NCBI GenBank assembly: GCA_003520545.1
Contig: DOUP01000267.1
Location: 269-8,990, forward strand
Reading direction: 5' to 3'
Source of the DNA: Maritimibacter sp.
GTDB lineage: Bacteria; Pseudomonadota; Alphaproteobacteria; Rhodobacterales; Rhodobacteraceae
DNA: 8,722 nucleotides
Shown here: positions 5,251 to 8,722 of the stretch, in pieces
How the letters are laid out: the number at the start of each line of letters is the position of its first letter
Numbering within the stretch: position 1 is the first letter of the stretch
Notes under the pieces: generated by a model
Database searches by the model: none
What the model was told of the DNA's origin: nothing
The model's input: only the letters and a program-made list of their open reading frames with translations
Position numbers and translations under genes: made by a program

Positions 5251-6243
5251 ATGTACGCACAAATGGTCAAATCCACCGGCACGGGCGTGAAATCGCTCGA
5301 CGAAATGGAGCCGGAAGAGCGCGCCTTTCAGGAAAAGGTCGATGCCGATATTCGCATCGAAGCCCGCGACTGGATGCCGGAAGGCTACCGCAAGACGCTG
5401 ATCCGCCAGATCGGACAGCACGCGCACTCGGAAATCGTGGGCCAGCTCCCGGAAGGCAACTGGATCACCCGCGCCCCCACGCTGGAGCGCAAGATGATCC
5501 TTCTGGCCAAGGTGCAGGACGAGGCCGGTCACGGTCTCTACCTCTACTCCGCCGCCGAAACCCTGGGCGTGACCCGCGACGAGATGACCGAGATGCTGCT
5601 GTCGGGGAAGATGAAATACTCCTCGATCTTCAACTATCCCACGCTGACCTGGGCCGACATCGGCGCGGTCGGCTGGCTGGTCGATGGCGCGGCTATCATG
5701 AACCAGGTGCCGCTTCAGCGCACTTCCTACGGCCCCTACTCCCGCGCGATGATCCGCATCTGCAAGGAAGAAAGCTTCCACCAGCGTCAGGGCTACGACA
5801 TCATGATGAAGATGGCCAAGGGCTCCGAGGCGCAGAAACGCATGGCACAGGATGCGCTCAATCGCTTCTGGTATCCCTCGCTCATGATGTTCGGTCCCTC
5901 GGACGCCAACTCCGTGCATTCCGAACAGAGCATGGCGTGGAAGATCAAGATCAACTCGAACGACGAGCTGCGCCGGAAATTCGTGGATCAGACCGTGCCG
6001 CAGGCCGAATACCTCGGCCTTACAGTTCCCGACGACACGCTGGCGTGGAACGAGGAAAAAGGTGGCTACGATTTTGCCGAGCCGGACTGGGACGAGTTCT
6101 TCGACGTGCTCAAGGGCGCAGGCCCCGCGAACCACGACCGTCTGGAAGCACGCAAGACCGCTTGGGATGACGGCGCATGGGTCCGCGACGGCCTGACCGC
6201 GCATGCCGAAAAGAAACGCACCGCCAAAGTGGCGGCGGAATAA
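5251..6243 (+). CDS. paaA: Phenylacetyl-CoA 1,2-epoxidase, catalytic subunit A
   Basis: A 330-residue di-iron subunit of the multicomponent phenylacetyl-CoA epoxidase, which uses O2 and electrons from PaaE to form ring-1,2-epoxyphenylacetyl-CoA. The carboxylate/histidine iron ligands are all in place: E61 (HSEIVG), E91 and H94 (DEAGH), D145 (WLVDGAA), and E174 and H177 (KEESFH). These correspond, with a constant offset of 19, to the ligands known in the shorter E. coli protein, so the N-terminus here is about 19 residues longer. The ferritin-like core is therefore intact. An ideal AAGGAGG (5238-5244) sits six bases before the ATG and fixes the start. A small GGGCC/GGCCC stem (5224-5237) lies just upstream of that site. 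PaaB follows after 11 bases. Confidence 0.97.
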   Translation: MYAQMVKSTGTGVKSLDEMEPEERAFQEKVDADIRIEARDWMPEGYRKTLIRQIGQHAHSEIVGQLPEGNWITRAPTLERKMILLAKVQDEAGHGLYLYSAAETLGVTRDEMTEMLLSGKMKYSSIFNYPTLTWADIGAVGWLVDGAAIMNQVPLQRTSYGPYSRAMIRICKEESFHQRQGYDIMMKMAKGSEAQKRMAQDALNRFWYPSLMMFGPSDANSVHSEQSMAWKIKINSNDELRRKFVDQTVPQAEYLGLTVPDDTLAWNEEKGGYDFAEPDWDEFFDVLKGAGPANHDRLEARKTAWDDGAWVRDGLTAHAEKKRTAKVAAE

Positions 6244-6254
6244 GGAGACGCATC

Positions 6255-6539
6255 ATGAGCAAAGAATGGCCTCTCTACGAGATTTTCATTCGCGGCCAGC
6301 ATGGCCTGAGCCACCGTCACGTGGGCAGCTTGCACGCGCCCGACGCGGAGACCGCGATCAAGAACGCGCGTGACGTCTACACGCGGCGCAACGAAGGCGT
6401 GTCGATCTGGGTGGTGGAAGCCGCCGCGATCACCGCGACCGCGCCGGGCGACAAGGGTCCGATTTTCGAACCGTCGGAGAGCAAGATTTACCGCCACCCG
6501 ACGTTTTACGACATCCCCGACGAAATTGGGCACATGTGA
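6255..6539 (+). CDS. paaB: Phenylacetyl-CoA 1,2-epoxidase, subunit B
   Basis: A 94-residue small subunit of the epoxidase, close to the usual length of about 95. In the family it bridges PaaA-PaaC heterodimers into a larger assembly and has no catalytic residues of its own. The conserved WPLYEIF.RGQHGLSHRHVGSLHA block (residues 5-28), the NARD.YTRR.EGVSIWVV block (37-54) and the C-terminal YRHPTFYDIPDEIGHM ending (79-94) are all present. AAGGAG (6242-6247), seven bases before the ATG, overlaps the paaA stop codon. The stop TGA shares its final A with the paaC ATG. Confidence 0.97.
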   Translation: MSKEWPLYEIFIRGQHGLSHRHVGSLHAPDAETAIKNARDVYTRRNEGVSIWVVEAAAITATAPGDKGPIFEPSESKIYRHPTFYDIPDEIGHM

Positions 6540-7297
6540 TGGCAGACGCTCTGTTTGAAAGCCTCCTTCGCCTGGGCGACAACGCTCTCATCCTCGGCCA
6601 CCGAGTTTCCGAATGGTGCGGCCATGCCCCTGTTCTGGAAGAAGATATCGCGCTGGCCAACACGGCGCTGGACCTCTTGGGCCAGACCAACCTCTGGCTG
6701 GAATACGCGGGCGAAGTGGAGGGCAAAGGCCGCTCTGCCGATGATCTCGCCTTCCTGCGCGATGCCTGGGATTTCCGCAACGTGCTGCTGGTCGAGCTGC
6801 CCAATGGCGATTTCGGCCAGACCATCCTGCGCCAGTATCTCTATGACCAGTTCAACCTGATGAACCTCGAAGCGCTCAAGGGGTCCACGGACACCCGTGT
6901 CTCGGAGATCGCCGAAAAGGCCGCGAAAGAGGCTGCGTATCACGTGGAACGCTCCCGCGGAACCGTGGTGGGGCTGGGCGACGGCACCGAGGAAAGCCAC
7001 CGGCGGATGCAGGATGCACTGAACATCCTCTATCCCTACGCGCTGGAGCTGTTCATCACCGACGAAGTGGACGCCGAGATGGCAAAGGCCGGGATCATCC
7101 CCGACCCGAAGTCGCTCGAAGACACCTATCTCGCCGCCGTTGGTGCGACGATTTCCGAAGCGACTCTGGAACTGCCGCAGGCCCACTTCGGGCATCGCGG
7201 TTCGGGCCGCGACGGGCGGATGCACACCGAGCACCTTGGCCACATCCTGACCCAGATGCAGTGGTTGCAGCGCGCCTATCCCGGGCAGAGCTGGTAA
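6539..7297 (+). CDS. paaC: Phenylacetyl-CoA 1,2-epoxidase, structural subunit C
   Basis: A 252-residue ferritin-like partner of PaaA. In the family PaaC is homologous to the catalytic subunit but has lost the di-iron site and acts as a structural partner. Family blocks seen are LGDNALILGHRVSEWCGH (12-29), EEDIALANTALDLLGQ (34-49), LPNGDFGQTI.RQ (87-99), KEAAYHVERS (130-139) and the C-terminal HTEHLGHILTQMQ (229-241). The ATG at 6539 overlaps the paaB stop (TGATG) and has no strong ribosome-binding site, so it probably depends on reinitiation after paaB. That would also keep the subunit ratio fixed. A GTG at 6536 would add one residue and is less likely. Confidence 0.96.
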   Translation: MADALFESLLRLGDNALILGHRVSEWCGHAPVLEEDIALANTALDLLGQTNLWLEYAGEVEGKGRSADDLAFLRDAWDFRNVLLVELPNGDFGQTILRQYLYDQFNLMNLEALKGSTDTRVSEIAEKAAKEAAYHVERSRGTVVGLGDGTEESHRRMQDALNILYPYALELFITDEVDAEMAKAGIIPDPKSLEDTYLAAVGATISEATLELPQAHFGHRGSGRDGRMHTEHLGHILTQMQWLQRAYPGQSW

Positions 7298-7301
7298 AGC
7301 C

Positions 7302-7760
7302 ATGCGCCCGTCCATTGATCAGATCTGGGACTGGCTCGGGGAGGTTCCCGACCCGGAAATCCCGGCGATCAGCCTCGTTGACCTGGGCATCATCCGGGAC
7401 GTGGGCTTTGACGGCGACACCTGTGTCGTGACCGTCACCCCCACCTATTCCGGCTGCCCTGCAACCTCGGTCATCAACATGGAGATCGAAGCAGCCCTGC
7501 GCGAGCAAGGTCTGGAGAAGATCGAGTTGAAGCGGCAATTGTCACCTGCCTGGACCACGGACTGGGTGTCCGACGCAGGACGCGAGAAGTTGGAAAAATA
7601 CGGGATAGCCCCGCCACAACCGGCAGGCGGCCCCGAAAAATGTCCGATTTGTGCAAGCACGAACCTCGAGCTGCTCAGCCAGTTCGGATCAACCCCCTGC
7701 AAGGCGCAATGGCGGTGCAAAGACTGTCTTGAGCCTTTCGACTATTTCAAGTGCATCTGA
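7302..7760 (+). CDS. paaD: Phenylacetate degradation protein PaaD, Fe-S/metal-cluster assembly factor
   Basis: A 152-residue protein with an N-terminal MIP18/DUF59 domain and a C-terminal cysteine-rich zinc-ribbon-like tail. The DUF59 part shows VPDPEIPAISLVDLGII (15-31) and the conserved cysteine C52 in YSGCPAT. The tail has CPIC (C114, C117), then STPCKA (C133), RCKDC (C139, C142) and the PaaD ending EPFDYFKCI (C151). PaaD is not a subunit of the purified epoxidase. It is thought to help mature a metal or Fe-S centre, probably that of PaaE or the di-iron site. The ATG follows the paaC stop after four bases with no clear ribosome-binding site, suggesting coupling. It is slightly shorter than the E. 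coli protein, but all motifs are intact. Confidence 0.95.
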   Translation: MRPSIDQIWDWLGEVPDPEIPAISLVDLGIIRDVGFDGDTCVVTVTPTYSGCPATSVINMEIEAALREQGLEKIELKRQLSPAWTTDWVSDAGREKLEKYGIAPPQPAGGPEKCPICASTNLELLSQFGSTPCKAQWRCKDCLEPFDYFKCI

Positions 7761-7770
7761 GGAGGCACCC

Positions 7771-8722
7771 ATGGCCCGTTTTCACGAACTCGAAGTCACC
7801 GATATTCACAAGACGATCCGCGATGCGGTCGTGGTCACTCTAGCCCCCGTCAACGGTGCGGCCTCGGAGTTTGACTTCACCCAGGGCCAGTACCTGACCT
7901 TCAAGCGCAACTTCGACGGCGAGGAAATCCGCCGCTCCTACTCGATTTGCGCGGGCAAGCAGGACGGCAAGCTGCAAGTCGGCATCAAGCGCGTCGATGG
8001 TGGCGCTTTTTCGACATGGGCGAACGAAGACCTGCGCGTCGGCGACCGCGTCGAAGCCATGCCACCGATGGGCAAGTTTTTCACCCCGCTCGACGCGGAG
8101 GCGGAACGCGCTTACGTGGGCTTCGCGGGCGGCTCCGGCATCACCCCGGTCCTGTCCATCCTGCGCACGACGCTGGAGGCGGAACCGAAAAGCACCTTCA
8201 CGCTGGTCTATGCGAACAAGGGCGTGAACACGATCATGTTCCGCGAAGAGCTTGAAGACCTGAAAAACACCTACCTTGGCCGCCTCTCGGTGATCCACAT
8301 CCTGGAAACCGATGCGCAGGAGATCGACCTGTTCACCGGGCTGGTCACCGAACAGAAGGTCGCCGACCTGATCCGTTTCGGCTTCCTCGACGCCGACAAC
8401 ATGGACACCGCCTTCATCTGCGGCCCGGAGCCGATGATGCTGGGTATTGCCGAGGGGCTGAAGAAAGCCGGTCTCGCCGAAGACCAGATCAAGTACGAGC
8501 TTTTCGCCTCCGCCCAACAGGGGCGCCTGACCCGTCGCGTCGTGTCCAAGGACGGCGCACAGGCGCAGGGCGATATCGAACTGGTTGTCACGCTGGACGG
8601 TGCCACCCGCACCATCCGCGCACCGCGCGACACGGCGGTGCTGGACGCCGCCCGTGCCGAGAACATCGACGCGCCCTATTCCTGCAAGGCCGGGGTCTGT
8701 TCGACCTGCCGCTGCAAGGTGA
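7771..8722 (+). CDS. paaE: Phenylacetyl-CoA 1,2-epoxidase, reductase subunit E (3' end cut by window)
   Basis: The first 317 residues of the reductase that moves electrons from NADPH through FAD and a 2Fe-2S centre to PaaA. The layout is a ferredoxin-NADP reductase module followed by a plant-type ferredoxin domain. Seen are the FAD-binding RSYS (55-58), the GGSGITPVLS nucleotide-binding loop (120-129), CGPEPMM (217-223), and the cluster cysteines C305, C310 and C313 (SCKAGVCSTC). The fourth cysteine should lie just past the window edge, since full-length homologues are about 355 residues. GAGGAGG (7759-7765) overlaps the paaD stop codon and is five bases from the ATG. The frame is open to the last base. 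Confidence 0.96.
   Translation, partial: MARFHELEVTDIHKTIRDAVVVTLAPVNGAASEFDFTQGQYLTFKRNFDGEEIRRSYSICAGKQDGKLQVGIKRVDGGAFSTWANEDLRVGDRVEAMPPMGKFFTPLDAEAERAYVGFAGGSGITPVLSILRTTLEAEPKSTFTLVYANKGVNTIMFREELEDLKNTYLGRLSVIHILETDAQEIDLFTGLVTEQKVADLIRFGFLDADNMDTAFICGPEPMMLGIAEGLKKAGLAEDQIKYELFASAQQGRLTRRVVSKDGAQAQGDIELVVTLDGATRTIRAPRDTAVLDAARAENIDAPYSCKAGVCSTCRCKV

Noticed and set aside
3905..5260. A 451-codon open frame on the minus strand across paaJ
   Set aside because: It lies antisense to a thiolase with all catalytic motifs and shows a His/Arg/Gly-rich composition without domains. It is a GC-bias shadow.
1..8722. CRISPR arrays, tRNA or rRNA genes, insertion sequences and attachment sites
   Set aside because: I saw no regularly spaced repeats, cloverleaf-like segments, transposase-like frames or terminal inverted repeats with target duplications. 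The region reads as ordinary chromosomal metabolic DNA.

Overview
The window looks like chromosomal DNA of a Rhodobacteraceae (Roseobacter-group) alphaproteobacterium. The grounds are GC-rich coding sequence with strong GC bias at third codon positions, a Tat-exported family-5 substrate-binding protein, a paa operon in the style of marine alphaproteobacteria, and GC-rich hairpin terminators. The assignment is inferred from protein character; no rRNA or marker gene is present.

Left part (1-3674): a divergent transport/hydrolase locus. A complete extracytoplasmic solute-binding protein of the dipeptide/oligopeptide ABC family lies on the minus strand (86-1672) and is followed by two tandem GC-rich hairpins. 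Across an AT-rich divergent promoter region (1673-1789) are two plus-strand genes that overlap by 8 bases: a DUF1028 protein (putative Ntn-hydrolase fold, function unknown) and an M20-family amidohydrolase of the N-carbamoyl-amino-acid/allantoate type that starts at TTG. Together they suggest uptake and hydrolysis of a small amide or ureido compound. The substrate is not known and cannot be read from the sequence. This is the least characterised part of the window.

Middle (3675-4006): a 332-base gene-free leader before the paa operon. It holds a 9+9 inverted repeat with arms exactly 31 bp apart, a separate 16-bp palindrome just upstream of paaJ, and possible promoter elements. It is probably the control region of the whole paa operon.

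Right part (4007-8722): the aerobic phenylacetate operon in the order paaJ-paaA-paaB-paaC-paaD-paaE, with paaE cut by the window end. PaaABCDE form and support the phenylacetyl-CoA 1,2-epoxidase. PaaA is the di-iron catalytic subunit, PaaC its structural partner, PaaB a small bridging subunit, PaaD an Fe-S/metal maturation factor and PaaE the reductase feeding electrons from NADPH. PaaJ is the thiolase that ends the pathway, releasing acetyl-CoA and succinyl-CoA. Gaps are short (38, 11, 4 and 10 bases, plus one 1-base overlap), which fits a single transcript. The ligase, epoxide isomerase, ring-opening and beta-oxidation genes of the pathway are not in the window.

The paa enzymes are a well-known system. 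The DUF1028/M20/binding-protein locus and the two regulatory regions are the parts most likely to hold something undescribed.
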